This document shows positions 33,657 to 43,035 of a stretch of DNA of 64,000 nt, piece after piece. The notes beneath the pieces were generated by a model. That model searched no databases. It saw only the letters and a program-made list of their open reading frames with translations, and was not told the DNA's origin. Position 1 is the first letter of the stretch, and every line of letters starts with the position of its first letter. Source of the stretch: Labrenzia sp. 011 (GTDB lineage: Bacteria; Pseudomonadota; Alphaproteobacteria; Rhizobiales; Stappiaceae); the NCBI RefSeq assembly GCF_003075075.1, contig NZ_QCYM01000002.1:62001-126000 (forward strand), given 5' to 3'. The position numbers were made by a program, and so were the translations under genes.

Positions 33657-36600
33657 TCAAATTGCCTGACTTTTCAACTCTTCGAGCAGGCGAGCGTCGA
33701 CTTCACCGGTTTCCGGCAGGCCGAGACTGCGCTGGAAGGCGCGGATGGCGCTGCGCGTGCGGGGGCCCATCTGGCCGTCCGGCGTACCTGTCTCGAAGCC
33801 GAGATAGTTCAGCTTGTCCTGCGCCTCACGGATCATCGATGTATTGTCGAGCGTCTTGACCGCCGCCTGGGAAGCTGGAAGCGATGCGCTGTCCGCCCAT
33901 TCCGACTGCATGGTGACCTTGTTCGCGGCCGCATCCGGCGTCTTCAGCGCAAAACTCTCCACCGCAAGCCGGGCGTCGGCCAGCGTTTCCTGGTTCATCA
34001 TGTTGGCGACATCATCGCGGCGCTTGGCGGCTTCCGGGTCACCCTGGTCGGCGGCGATGGCAAACCACTTGTAGCTGGCCACAAGATCCTTATCGACGCC
34101 GATACCGCCCGCGTAGAGGATGCCCAGGTTGAACAGGCTGTCCTTCACGCCGAAATTGGCGGCGTTCTCGAACCATTTGGCCGCGGCAGCATAATCGGGC
34201 TCTCCGCCGCCGCCTTCGGCAAACAGAACGGCGAGATTGTGCATGGCCTTGGCGTTGCCGGCTTCCGCCGCCTTCATGTACCAGGCCTTGGCTTTGGCCA
34301 GGTCCTTTTCGACGCCGCGTCCCTTTTCATACAGGCTGGCCAGACGGTATTGGGCCGGCGCCAGCCCCTTTTCGGCGGCTTTCTGGTACCAGACGGCAGC
34401 CGTTTCCAGATCGGCGGGAACGCCGCTGCCTTCGGTGTATTTCACGCCGATGAGAAACTCTGCCGCAGGATCGCCGCTGGCGGCGGCACTGCGCAGGGCC
34501 ATCGGGCCGACCCCTTCGGGCGGCAGGTTCGCAATCAGACCGCTCGGGGTTATCCCCGCAACGACCGTTTCGGTTTCGGTGACATCGGGTCCGGCAACGC
34601 CGCCTGCAGCCGGGGAGAAGGTCGCCGGGTTTTTCGGCGCTCCCGTTCCGAAGCTGCTGGCCACTCCGGCCGGCGGTGCAAAGGTCAGCTCCGTGTCGGC
34701 GGCCTGGGGACCGGTGGCAGAGGCTGCCTGAACCTTGCCGGATGCCGGGACGGACGGCGCCGGGGACACGGATGCGGTCGCTGCAGGCGCAGTGGAGGCG
34801 TCGCTGTGGGGCGCCGACAGGGCGCGGGCCGTTGCAGGCGCCGTCGGCGCCGCGGCAGATGCGAGCGCCGGTTGCGTTTCGGAAGCGGCCCCGGAGCGAG
34901 TGCCGGATGCCGACTGCGGCTCAAGGGCACGCCCGGCGGTGGCAGCCTCCGCCGCAGCGGCGGCCAGATCCGTTTCGACATCACCGGGCAGCGCTTCAAC
35001 GGTCTCTACCGTTTCCTCTGCTGCGGCAGCGATCTGCTCGCCGTCCCCGGATCCGCTGGTGGCAATCCGGTAGACCTGCAAGGTGCCCATCAGAAGAACA
35101 ACGGCGGCAGCGGCATAGAGAATGGTACGGCGGCGGCCGCCGGAGGACGGCGCAAACTCGGGCGCCGGACGGTCGCCCGGCAGCACTGGCGAGTCCTGTG
35201 CCTGAAAGTTCTGGTCGGCAATATCCTCGACGCCGAGTTCCAGATCCTCGCTCGCGCCCTTTCCGGTGTCGGCAGATGCAGCCGGTTTTTCCCGCTTCAG
35301 GACGTTGCGCAGCCAGCCGACGCGAGCCTTGCCGCGTTCCTCGTCGGCGGGCTCCGCTCCGGCGCGGTCTTTCGGTTTCTTGTCGAGCTGCGCAGCCTCC
35401 GCGGAGGCCGCCTGCGCCGCCCGGCGGGCCGCAGCAATGAAATCGGCCTTGCGATCCCGCACGCGCGTATCGGGCCGGGCGCTGTCGCCGGCCGCGTTGT
35501 CCTTGCCGCCGTCTTCCCCATTCCCCGCCAGAACGGGCTTGGTATAGACAGGAGCCGGATCGCCGGCATTCAGCCGTGAGAAGCCAGCGGCAGGAGACGC
35601 CGCGATATGTTCCGAGCGTTCCAGATTGTCCAGACGCTCCGTCAGGGAGCCAAGAACGGACTTGACCCCGTCAAAGGTGTTGCGGGTGCGCTCTTCGCCA
35701 CCCTCGGCCGCATCCAGCAGGCGCCGAAGGTCGCCCTGCAAGGCATGGATGGCCTCGTCATATTGCGAGTTTTTCACTTCGGGCAGATTGGCGACGGCTT
35801 CCCTGGCCGCTTCGCGGGCAATTTCGGCAACATCGGCGCGGGTCTGCTTAAGGCCCTGTTCTATGCGTTCCAGAACCGGCGAGAACTGATCGGCATCGAA
35901 GCCCCTGGCCGAGGAGCTTTCGAGCTGTTCCGCAAGCGCCGCGACCTTTTCGCCAAGCTGCTCGAAACGGCCGTCATCCGAAATCTCGCCCCCCCTGGAG
36001 ACGACATTCGCCAGATCGGCGATCCGCTGCTCCAGCGCTTCTGTCGACGCGGGCGCGGCGACGCTGGCGCGCATGGAGCCGATTTCCTCGCGCAGCTTGT
36101 CGAGATCCGCCGTCGTCACGGTATCGGACGGCTGCTCGAGCCGCGCTGTCAGATCGCTCAGGCGGTCCTGGATCTGGGACAGAAACTCGGTGTCTGGTTC
36201 GGCCCCCGCCTTGGCATTCGTCCGGCGCGGGCGGGCGGTTTTCTTCTCGATGGCGTCGATCTTGCCGGAAATCATCTCCAGCCGCTTTTCAAGGGCCTCG
36301 AATGCACCGGCATTGGCCGAAGGCAGCGGCTCCGCATGTTCCATGCGCTCGAGACGGTCGACGATTTCATCGAGGCGCCGGTCCACCCGGGCAAGATGCT
36401 CGTCACTCGACGGTTCGGCGCGGTCGTCGGACATCATGCCCACGATGTCCTCGAGCCGCCCCTGAAGCCGGGCAATGGTTTCCGGCTCCGGCATGCGGTC
36501 TTCCATCGCGGACAGACGATTGTCGAGGCCACGCTGCTCGCGCGCCAGGACTTCCAGATCGTCCAGCCGTCCGGAAACGAATTTCATCCGGTCGTCGATG

Positions 36601-37781
36601 CCTTCAACGAGACCCTTGATATCGATCTGCTCGACAAAACCGCGCACTTCGCGCAGTTCCGCCCGCAGGGGCTCAATCTGCGCATGATCCTTGCGCTGCA
36701 GCAGTTCTTCCACCCGTTCGGCAATCGTGACGATCCGGTCCTCAAGCACCACCATGTGCTCGGAGCGCGGCAGGGCCGCGAAGGCATCTTCAATTTCGTC
36801 GAGGCGGGCGGTCACGCTGCTCAGCACCCGGGGGTCGACGGAGGCGCGCGAAAGCTCGTCCAGGCGTTGCAGGATATGGGCATATCCATGCTCAAGCGTC
36901 TCAAGGGCGCCTTCCACGTTGGTACGGCCGACCATGGACTTGAGTTCGGCGACTTCCTTGCGGATCTCGCGCGCCAGATGGTCTGTCTTCTTGTCGGTCC
37001 GCAGACGCTCCACCATGTCGGCGAGCCGCCGCAGCTCCGCGTTCTGCCGGTTGACCGTTTCACTGGTGCCTTGTGAAATGCCGCCAAGGGCATCGCGCAG
37101 GGAGCCGATTTCCTCACGGACCTGGCCGAGGACCTTTTCCTGCGGCGCCCTCAGGGCGTCAATGCGCCGGCCGAGATCCTTGTAGACATGGAAGGAGGCG
37201 TCGTGCCGTTCACGGGCGGCGCGGTCCCGGCGCGGCGGAGCACGGTCGTAGTCCTCCTCACCCCGGAGCTCCTCTTCCGCCTCGTCATCGTAATAGGGAT
37301 CCGCCGGTGCCTGATAACGTTCGTCCCGGAGGCTGTCGATCGCGTAGCGGCCGGGCCGCGAGCGCGAACCTGTGTGCGCGTCATGGGGCTTCTCAGATCC
37401 CCTGCCGCCTTCAAGGCCCTGGACCTGTTCATCCAGTCGGTCGAGAGCGCCCAGCACCTCGTCCACCCTGGTATCATGCGCGCTTTCGCGCTCCGGAGCA
37501 CGGGAGCGCGGCCCCCGACGGGCTGGACGGGCGGACCTGGCGGGAGACTGCGGCTCGGAGCTTTCGGACAACAACCGGTCAAGTTCATCGGCCACGGCGT
37601 CGAGATCCCCATCCCGTTCATCGTCGCGTGCCTCGCGGCCGCCGCCCAGTGCCGTTGCGGTACGAGTCAGCCGTTCGATACGGTCACGAGCATGTTCGCG
37701 GCGCGGGGACCCGTAAAAGTCGTCACCTTCATACGCATCGCGACCGCGGCTTCCTGCCTCGTGTTTCTTCCAAGCCGGCAT
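33657..37781 (-). CDS. podJ: PodJ-like polarity protein with coiled coils, Sel1 repeats and peptidoglycan-binding domain
   Basis: This 1374-residue protein has a charged N-terminal third, long coiled-coil segments (about 180-720), one membrane helix near 880 (TILYAAAAVVLLMGTLQVYR), a Pro/Ala-rich periplasmic linker, four Sel1-like repeats (for example AAVWYQKAAEKGLAPAQYRL) and a C-terminal PG_binding_1 domain (LNYLGFETGTPDGQMGPRTR). The layout is that of PodJ, the bitopic factor that organises the old or new cell pole and the divisome in Caulobacter and rhizobia. The gene stands alone. The order of domains is clear; orthology to PodJ is inferred from it. Confidence 0.85.
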   Translation of the reverse strand: MPAWKKHEAGSRGRDAYEGDDFYGSPRREHARDRIERLTRTATALGGGREARDDERDGDLDAVADELDRLLSESSEPQSPARSARPARRGPRSRAPERESAHDTRVDEVLGALDRLDEQVQGLEGGRGSEKPHDAHTGSRSRPGRYAIDSLRDERYQAPADPYYDDEAEEELRGEEDYDRAPPRRDRAARERHDASFHVYKDLGRRIDALRAPQEKVLGQVREEIGSLRDALGGISQGTSETVNRQNAELRRLADMVERLRTDKKTDHLAREIRKEVAELKSMVGRTNVEGALETLEHGYAHILQRLDELSRASVDPRVLSSVTARLDEIEDAFAALPRSEHMVVLEDRIVTIAERVEELLQRKDHAQIEPLRAELREVRGFVEQIDIKGLVEGIDDRMKFVSGRLDDLEVLAREQRGLDNRLSAMEDRMPEPETIARLQGRLEDIVGMMSDDRAEPSSDEHLARVDRRLDEIVDRLERMEHAEPLPSANAGAFEALEKRLEMISGKIDAIEKKTARPRRTNAKAGAEPDTEFLSQIQDRLSDLTARLEQPSDTVTTADLDKLREEIGSMRASVAAPASTEALEQRIADLANVVSRGGEISDDGRFEQLGEKVAALAEQLESSSARGFDADQFSPVLERIEQGLKQTRADVAEIAREAAREAVANLPEVKNSQYDEAIHALQGDLRRLLDAAEGGEERTRNTFDGVKSVLGSLTERLDNLERSEHIAASPAAGFSRLNAGDPAPVYTKPVLAGNGEDGGKDNAAGDSARPDTRVRDRKADFIAAARRAAQAASAEAAQLDKKPKDRAGAEPADEERGKARVGWLRNVLKREKPAASADTGKGASEDLELGVEDIADQNFQAQDSPVLPGDRPAPEFAPSSGGRRRTILYAAAAVVLLMGTLQVYRIATSGSGDGEQIAAAAEETVETVEALPGDVETDLAAAAAEAATAGRALEPQSASGTRSGAASETQPALASAAAPTAPATARALSAPHSDASTAPAATASVSPAPSVPASGKVQAASATGPQAADTELTFAPPAGVASSFGTGAPKNPATFSPAAGGVAGPDVTETETVVAGITPSGLIANLPPEGVGPMALRSAAASGDPAAEFLIGVKYTEGSGVPADLETAAVWYQKAAEKGLAPAQYRLASLYEKGRGVEKDLAKAKAWYMKAAEAGNAKAMHNLAVLFAEGGGGEPDYAAAAKWFENAANFGVKDSLFNLGILYAGGIGVDKDLVASYKWFAIAADQGDPEAAKRRDDVANMMNQETLADARLAVESFALKTPDAAANKVTMQSEWADSASLPASQAAVKTLDNTSMIREAQDKLNYLGFETGTPDGQMGPRTRSAIRAFQRSLGLPETGEVDARLLEELKSQAI

Positions 37782-38199
37782 ATCTTGACCCTGGGCTTAC
37801 GGCTTTTTCCAACCGCTGATGGAACAGACTGCATCGACATTTCCCGAAGATGGAACGGACGCAGCGTTTCAACAGACTTTGTCGGTTTAGGGTAAACAGG
37901 CCGTTAATCGGGCTTGCCAAATGCGAAAACCGGCCGTTTCGCGCCGCGGACATCCCGGCGACGCGTCGCAGACGCTTCGAATCGCCGTATCGGCGTCAAC
38001 GCATTTCCTGCCGCGAAACCGCCGCGACTGGACGTTTACGCAAACGTAAGCTACAAGGTTATCAAGAAACCGGCCCACTGCACCACCAGACCGCGGCTCC
38101 AGCGACACTGCCGAAACGGATCTCCCGGCGTCGGTTTCAAAAACCGCACCAATATCAACAATGAGCCGGACAACGGCTGAAGAATGAGCACCAACTGAT
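37782..38199. other. Divergent regulatory region of podJ and the MerR gene
   Basis: These 418 bp hold an operator-like palindrome at 38031-38050 (separate entry) and a small near-palindrome GTTTAGGGTAAAC at 37885-37897 on the podJ side. An 88-codon open frame at 37914-38180 spans the operator and has no recognisable features, so I do not call it. Confidence 0.6.
38031..38050. promoter_or_regulatory. LiuR/MerR-type operator upstream of the MerR gene
   Basis: GACGTTTACGCAAACGTAAG is an imperfect palindrome (ACGTTT-ACGC-AAACGT). A near-identical copy lies before the acyl-CoA dehydrogenase gene. A weak -35/-10 pair (TTTACG at 38035, TTATCA at 38059, 18-bp spacing) would place this site over the -35 region, consistent with autoregulation. 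Confidence 0.65.
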
Positions 38200-38661
38200 A
38201 TGAGCGAAGCGCTTTCTATCCTCAATGAAGACAATCTGGTGGACGTCGTATCCGCGGCGGACGACAGCACAAAGAAGACCCAGTTCACGATCGGAGACCT
38301 GGCGAAGGAATTCGGCTGCACCCTCAGAACCCTGCGGTTCTACGAAGACAGGGGCCTGCTGAACCCGAAACGTGACGGCCTGAACCGTATCTACAATCGC
38401 CGGGACCGGGCACGTCTCAAACTGGTTCTGATGGGCAAGCGCGTCGGGTTCTCCCTTTCCGAAATCCGGGACATGCTCGACCTGTACGACCTGCGCGACG
38501 GACAGGTCACCCAGCTCCGGGTTGCCCTGTCGAAGTTCAACGAACAGATCGCCGTGCTGGAAGACCAGCGCAAGGACATCGAACAGGCGATCGAGGAACT
38601 CTCCCGCACCGTCGAGATTGTTTCCGGGATGCTCAAGCACAAGGAAGCCGAGGAAGGCTGA
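38200..38661 (+). CDS. MerR family transcriptional regulator (LiuR-like)
   Basis: The 153-residue protein has the MerR winged HTH (FTIGDLAKEFGCTLRTLRFY, then EDRGLLNPKRDG) and a C-terminal dimerisation coiled coil (FNEQIAVLEDQRKDIEQAIE). It lacks the cysteines of metal-sensing MerR proteins. Downstream genes encode acyl-CoA oxidation enzymes, so it resembles the LiuR group that controls branched-chain or fatty acyl-CoA catabolism in proteobacteria. Palindromes before its own gene and before the acyl-CoA dehydrogenase gene are the presumed operators. A strong terminator follows, so it is transcribed apart from the enzymes. Confidence 0.88.
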   Translation: MSEALSILNEDNLVDVVSAADDSTKKTQFTIGDLAKEFGCTLRTLRFYEDRGLLNPKRDGLNRIYNRRDRARLKLVLMGKRVGFSLSEIRDMLDLYDLRDGQVTQLRVALSKFNEQIAVLEDQRKDIEQAIEELSRTVEIVSGMLKHKEAEEG

Positions 38662-38733
38662 ACCGCTCCTTAGGCGATCCGGCCGTGCCGGAAGCAGTGG
38701 CCACAGCCCCTTCCCCAGCGTTCGCTGCCCATC

Positions 38734-38763
38734 AACCGCCGGTCGACCGACCGGCGGTTTTTT
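38734..38763 (+). terminator. Intrinsic terminator of the MerR gene
   Basis: An 11-bp perfect GC-rich stem (AACCGCCGGTC, then GACCGGCGGTT) with a 4-nt loop is followed by six T. This is a textbook rho-independent terminator. Confidence 0.92.
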
Positions 38764-38938
38764 CGTGACCGGGCCCCACAGCCGCATGGTCTACGGACCC
38801 GCTGGGCACGACCCTGGTTCGCGAAATTCCGGAATTTGCCCTAGGAACGCACGAATTTGTGCGCCAGGGGTTCCGGACTCAGTCCCCCAGGCCTGTTTTG
38901 GACGTATTTTTTTGTCATCCCTTCCCTTGGGATACCAC

Positions 38939-38967
38939 TTGCCCGAGCCATTCAAGCTAGGTATACA
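38939..38967 (+). promoter_or_regulatory. Sigma-70-type promoter of the acyl-CoA operon
   Basis: TTGCCC (38939-38944) and TATACA (38962-38967) are separated by exactly 17 bp. The predicted start is near 38974, giving a leader of about 59 nt before ATG 39033. Confidence 0.55.
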
Positions 38968-38976
38968 GGACTCAGG

Positions 38977-38999
38977 TTGACGTTTACGGAAACGTAATG
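38977..38999. promoter_or_regulatory. LiuR/MerR-type operator at the acyl-CoA dehydrogenase promoter
   Basis: The core GACGTTTACGGAAACGTAAT (38979-38998) differs from the site at 38031-38050 at only two of 20 positions. It begins about 3 bp after the predicted transcription start, so a bound regulator would block elongation or open-complex formation, consistent with repression. An in-frame ATG at 38997 lies inside it and is not the translation start. Confidence 0.7.
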
Positions 39000-39032
39000 T
39001 CAAAGGAAGTTGGCAGATCTGGGAGGGTTTCC

Positions 39033-40829
39033 ATGCCGAGCTATTCCGCGCCCGTCGATGACACGCTGTTTCTCCTGAAGGACGTCTTCGGCTACGAACA
39101 GTTTTCCGACCTGCCGGGCTTTTCCGACGCTCCGCTCGATCTGGTGGAAGCGATTCTGCGCGAGGGCGGCAAATTCGCCGAAGAGGTGCTGCAACCGCTG
39201 AACCAGAGCGGCGACCAGCAGGGCTGCACCCGGCATGACGACGGCACGGTGACCACACCCGAGGGATTTGCCGACGCCTACAAGGCCTTTTGCGAGAACG
39301 GCTGGGGCACCCTTTCCGCCGATCCGGACTATGGCGGCCAGGGCCTGCCGCACACGCTGGCGACGATTTTCAACGAATTCGCCTCTTCCGCCAACATGGC
39401 CTTCGCCATGTATCCCGGCCTGACCGCCGGCGCGGTCGCCGCACTGAGCCTGCACGGCACGGACGCGCTGAAACAGCAGTATCTGCCGAAGATGATCGCC
39501 GGCACCTGGACCGGCACGATGAACCTGACGGAGCCCCATTGCGGCACCGATCTCGGGCTCATCCGGACAAAGGCCGTCCCCCAGGCGGACGGCTCATACC
39601 GGATCACCGGCACCAAGATCTTCATTTCCGCCGGCGAACACGATCTGGCGGAAAACATCATTCATCTGGTGCTTGCGCGGATCGAGGGCGCCCCGGAAGG
39701 TACCAAGGGCATTTCGCTGTTTGTCGTGCCGCGCAATCGAATCGGCGAGGACGGCTCGGTCGGCGATGCGAACGGAGTTTCCTGCGGCTCCATCGAGCAC
39801 AAGATGGGCATTCACGGCAACGCCACCTGCGTGATGAACTACGACGATGCGACGGGCTGGCTGGTCGGTGAGGAGAACAAGGGCCTGCGCGCCATGTTCA
39901 CCATGATGAACGAGGCCCGCCTCGGCGTTGCGGTGCAGGGACTGGCCCAGTCCGAGGTCGCCTACCAGAATGCGGCCGCCTATGCGAAGGACCGCCTGCA
40001 GGGCCGCGCCCTGAGCGGGCCGAAGAACCCTGACAAGGCGGCCGACCCGATCATCGTGCACCCGGACGTCCGCCGCACGCTGATGTCCATCCGTGCCTTC
40101 AATGAGGCGGCGCGGGCGCTGGTCCTGTGGACCGCCCTCAACGGCGACGTTTCGCATCGTTCGGACAACGAAAAGACCAGACAGTTCTCGGACGACATGA
40201 TGGGCCTCATGACGCCGGTGCTCAAAGGCGTCCTGACCGACACGGGCTTTGCCAATGCGGTCAACGCCCAGCAGATGTTCGGCGGTCACGGCTATATCGC
40301 CGAGTGGGGCATGGAGCAGTTCGTGCGCGATGCCCGCGTCGCCATGATCTACGAGGGCGCGAACGGCATTCAGGCGCTCGACCTTGTCGGCCGCAAGCTG
40401 CCGGCCAACGGCGGCCGTGCCGTCATGGGTTTCTTCAACGAAGTCAACACCTTCCTGAAGGAAACCGAGACCAGAGAAGACCTTGCCGCCTTCACTGCGC
40501 CGTTGAAGAAGGCCATGGACGATCTCCAGGCCGCAACGATGTGGTTCATGAACAACGCCGTGAAAAACCCTGACAACGCGGGGGCAGGCTCCTACGACTA
40601 CATGCATCTCTTCGGCCTGGCCGCCCTGGGCTACATGTGGGCGCGGATCGCCGCGACCGCACAGGAGCAGCTGGCCGCCGGAGCGGGAGAGCGGGCCGCC
40701 TGGCTCGAGAACAAGCTTGCCTTCGGCACGGTCTTCATGCAGCGGACCCTGCCGGAAACCGCTGCCCATCTGGCACGCATCTCCTCCGGGTCGGACACCC
40801 TCATGTCCGTGTCCGCCGAGGCATACTGA
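39033..40829 (+). CDS. Acyl-CoA dehydrogenase, long form with C-terminal extension (DmdC/FadE-like)
   Basis: The 598-residue flavoenzyme dehydrogenates an acyl-CoA to the 2-enoyl-CoA. It has the family signature blocks (MNLTEPHCGTDLGLIRTKA, ITGTKIFISAGEH, MFGGHGYIAEWGMEQFVRDA) and the catalytic-region MIYEGANGIQALDL. It is about 200 residues longer than classical acyl-CoA dehydrogenases, with a C-terminal helical domain as in the DmdC-like subfamily. ATG 39033 is chosen because GGGAGG precedes it; the ATG at 38997 is inside the operator. It is the first gene of the acyl-CoA oxidation cluster. The chain-length preference is unknown. Confidence 0.92.
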   Translation: MPSYSAPVDDTLFLLKDVFGYEQFSDLPGFSDAPLDLVEAILREGGKFAEEVLQPLNQSGDQQGCTRHDDGTVTTPEGFADAYKAFCENGWGTLSADPDYGGQGLPHTLATIFNEFASSANMAFAMYPGLTAGAVAALSLHGTDALKQQYLPKMIAGTWTGTMNLTEPHCGTDLGLIRTKAVPQADGSYRITGTKIFISAGEHDLAENIIHLVLARIEGAPEGTKGISLFVVPRNRIGEDGSVGDANGVSCGSIEHKMGIHGNATCVMNYDDATGWLVGEENKGLRAMFTMMNEARLGVAVQGLAQSEVAYQNAAAYAKDRLQGRALSGPKNPDKAADPIIVHPDVRRTLMSIRAFNEAARALVLWTALNGDVSHRSDNEKTRQFSDDMMGLMTPVLKGVLTDTGFANAVNAQQMFGGHGYIAEWGMEQFVRDARVAMIYEGANGIQALDLVGRKLPANGGRAVMGFFNEVNTFLKETETREDLAAFTAPLKKAMDDLQAATMWFMNNAVKNPDNAGAGSYDYMHLFGLAALGYMWARIAATAQEQLAAGAGERAAWLENKLAFGTVFMQRTLPETAAHLARISSGSDTLMSVSAEAY

Positions 40830-40933
40830 TGCGGCCCCTGCCCGAACGAAATGGAGCGAAATTGGCCTTCGCAAACCGGTCGGCGCGGCTATAGTCACGC
40901 TTCCATCGGATTTGACAGGGAGATTTTGAAGTT

Positions 40934-41572
40934 ATGACTGAATACCTTCTTCATTGCATGGCGCAGTCCGGGCATTCCTACAAGGCGGCCCTGATGCTGG
41001 AGCTGTGCGGTGCCGACTGGAAGCCGAGGTGGGTGGATTTCTTCAACGGCGAAACCCGCACCGAAGAGTTCCGCAAGACCCTCAACGAGATGGGCGAAGT
41101 GCCGGTGCTGGACCACAAGGGCAAGATCCTGACCCAGTCCGCCGTCATCATGGACTATCTGTTCGGGACATTCGGCAAGTTCGGCTGGGACAATGACGAA
41201 GAACGGCGGGAAATCCTGCGCTGGACCATCTTCGACAACCAGAAGGTTTCAGGACTGATCGGCCCGTTGCGGTTCATGCGAACGATTGCCAAGACCGGTG
41301 AAACCGACGTGACGAAGTTTCTGGACAGCCGCTCGAAATCGGCACTTGCCATCATGGACAAGCATTTCGACGGCAACGACTTCGCCGTCGGTGCAAAGCC
41401 GACCATCGCCGACTTCTCCCTGTGCAGCTATCTCTTCTATGACGGCGAGCTGGGTTTCGACCTTGACGCCTATCCGAACGTCACGAAATGGCTGGCACGG
41501 ATCAAGTCCCTGCCCGGCTGGAAACATCCCTACGACCTCATGCCCGGCCATCCCTTGCCGGACGCCAAATGA
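40934..41572 (+). CDS. Glutathione S-transferase family protein
   Basis: The 212-residue protein has a thioredoxin-like N-terminal domain (LHCMAQSGHSYKAALMLELC, then VPVLDHKGKILTQSAVIMDY with the cis-Pro and the Gln-Ser glutathione contacts) and an all-helical GST C-terminal domain. A Ser (residue 10 or 12) is the likely thiol-activating residue. It lies between the acyl-CoA dehydrogenase and thiolase genes on the same strand, so it is probably part of the same operon. A role in removing electrophilic enoyl intermediates is only an inference. Confidence 0.85.
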   Translation: MTEYLLHCMAQSGHSYKAALMLELCGADWKPRWVDFFNGETRTEEFRKTLNEMGEVPVLDHKGKILTQSAVIMDYLFGTFGKFGWDNDEERREILRWTIFDNQKVSGLIGPLRFMRTIAKTGETDVTKFLDSRSKSALAIMDKHFDGNDFAVGAKPTIADFSLCSYLFYDGELGFDLDAYPNVTKWLARIKSLPGWKHPYDLMPGHPLPDAK

Positions 41573-41669
41573 GGAGGATCTGATCCGGAGCATCCGGCGC
41601 TCGAAGGACCGCCGGATGCCCGGTCACTTTCAAATCGACCAACTTCAGATTGGTCCACAGGAGGATCTG

Positions 41670-42878
41670 ATGCCCGAAGCCTATATCTACGATCACGTGC
41701 GGACCCCGCGCGGACGCGGCAAGAAGGACGGTGCCCTGCACGAAGTGCCCGCCGTCCGCCTGGCGGCCACCGCGCTTGAGGCGATCCGCGACCGCAACGG
41801 CCTGGATACGGCCAAGGTGGACGATGTGGTGCTCGGCTGTGTCGACCCGGTCGGCGAGGCCGGTGGCGATATCGCCCGTGCGGCCGTGTTCGCGGCGGAT
41901 TACGACACTTCGGTTCCCGGCATTCAGATCAACCGTTTCTGCGCTTCGGGCCTGGACGCGGTCAACATGGCTTCCGCACAGATCATGTCCGGCCAGCACA
42001 AGCTGGTCGTGGCGGGCGGCGTGGAAAGCATGAGCCGTGTCGGCCTCGGCGCTTCCGGAGGCGCCTGGCCGATCGAGCCGCAGGTCGCCATCCCTTCCTA
42101 TTTCATGCCGCAGGGGGTTTCCGCCGACCTGATCGCGACCAAATACGGGTTCAGCCGCGACGCCTGCGATGCCTATGCGGTCGAGAGCCAGAAGCGCGCC
42201 AAGACGTCCTGGGACGAAGGCCGGTTCTCCGGTTCCGTGATACCGGTGAAGGACGTCAACGGCATCACCATTCTGGACCGCGACGAACACATGCGACCGG
42301 ATACCGACATGCAGTCGCTGGCGTCTCTCAACCCCTCTTTCGAGATCATGGGCAGCATGGGTGGTTTCGATGCGGTGGGCATTCAGGCCCATCCGGAGAT
42401 CGAGACCATTCGTCATGTGCACCATGCAGGCAATTCGTCCGGCATTGTGGACGGTGCGGCCGCAGTGCTCATCGGCTCCAGCACTGCCGGCCGCTCCTGC
42501 GGCCTGAAGCCGCGCGCGCGGATCAGGGCCTTTGCCAATATCGGCTCCGAGCCGGCCCTGATGCTGACCGGCCCGGTGGATGTCACGCAAAAGCTGCTGA
42601 AGAACGCCCGGATGGACATGAAGGACATCGACCTCATTGAAATCAACGAGGCCTTCGCGTCCGTCGTTCTGAGATATCAGCAGGCCTTCGATCGCGACCC
42701 CGACACGGTCAACGTCAACGGCGGTGCGATCGCCATGGGGCACCCGCTCGGGGCAACCGGGGCGATGATCCTCGGCACGGTCCTGGACGAACTGGAACGG
42801 CGCGATCTCAACATCGCCCTCGTCACCCTGTGCATCGGTGCCGGCATGGGAACCGCGACCATCATCGAACGGGTCTGA
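41670..42878 (+). CDS. Acetyl-CoA C-acyltransferase (thiolase)
   Basis: The 402-residue enzyme has the thiolase nucleophile Cys91 ([13 protein letters not shown]), the His in [15 protein letters not shown] and the second catalytic Cys in TLCIGAGMG. It cleaves 3-oxoacyl-CoA with CoA in the last step of beta-oxidation, and pairs with the multifunctional enzyme encoded next. ATG 41670 has a strong ribosome-binding site (AGGAGG). A near-identical 12-bp copy of this site (GGAGGATCTGAT) overlaps the end of the upstream GST gene. The 97-bp gap holds no terminator. Confidence 0.93.
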   Translation: MPEAYIYDHVRTPRGRGKKDGALHEVPAVRLAATALEAIRDRNGLDTAKVDDVVLGCVDPVGEAGGDIARAAVFAADYDTSVPGIQINRFCASGLDAVNMASAQIMSGQHKLVVAGGVESMSRVGLGASGGAWPIEPQVAIPSYFMPQGVSADLIATKYGFSRDACDAYAVESQKRAKTSWDEGRFSGSVIPVKDVNGITILDRDEHMRPDTDMQSLASLNPSFEIMGSMGGFDAVGIQAHPEIETIRHVHHAGNSSGIVDGAAAVLIGSSTAGRSCGLKPRARIRAFANIGSEPALMLTGPVDVTQKLLKNARMDMKDIDLIEINEAFASVVLRYQQAFDRDPDTVNVNGGAIAMGHPLGATGAMILGTVLDELERRDLNIALVTLCIGAGMGTATIIERV

Positions 42879-43035
42879 TCATGGGACGCGATATCGACAG
42901 GAATTGCCGGGCAATGCTGTTCGCACCGGCAGTGACCACACACATGGGCGACGCAATTGCGGCAGGCACCGGAACGGCAGCGCGGCACCGCGCCCATCCG
43001 CAGGCAGGCGCCGCGGACGCGAGGAGGACCTTCAA

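Larger units (their letters stand above)
38662..39032 (+). other. Intergenic region with terminator, promoter and operator
   Basis: These 371 bp contain the MerR gene terminator, an undefined stretch of about 170 bp, and then the promoter and operator of the acyl-CoA dehydrogenase operon, each listed separately. No additional gene is visible. Confidence 0.7.

Noticed and set aside
33576-35579. A 667-codon Gly/Arg-rich open frame on the plus strand
   Set aside because: It is the antisense of the Ala/Pro/Sel1-rich part of podJ. The composition follows from the codon use of podJ.
36605-36635. TTGATATCGATCTG as an FNR/FixK box
   Set aside because: It lies inside the podJ coding sequence and the second half-site has two mismatches.
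37914-38180. An 88-codon open frame before the MerR gene
   Set aside because: It runs through the operator palindrome and has a basic, featureless translation without a ribosome-binding site.
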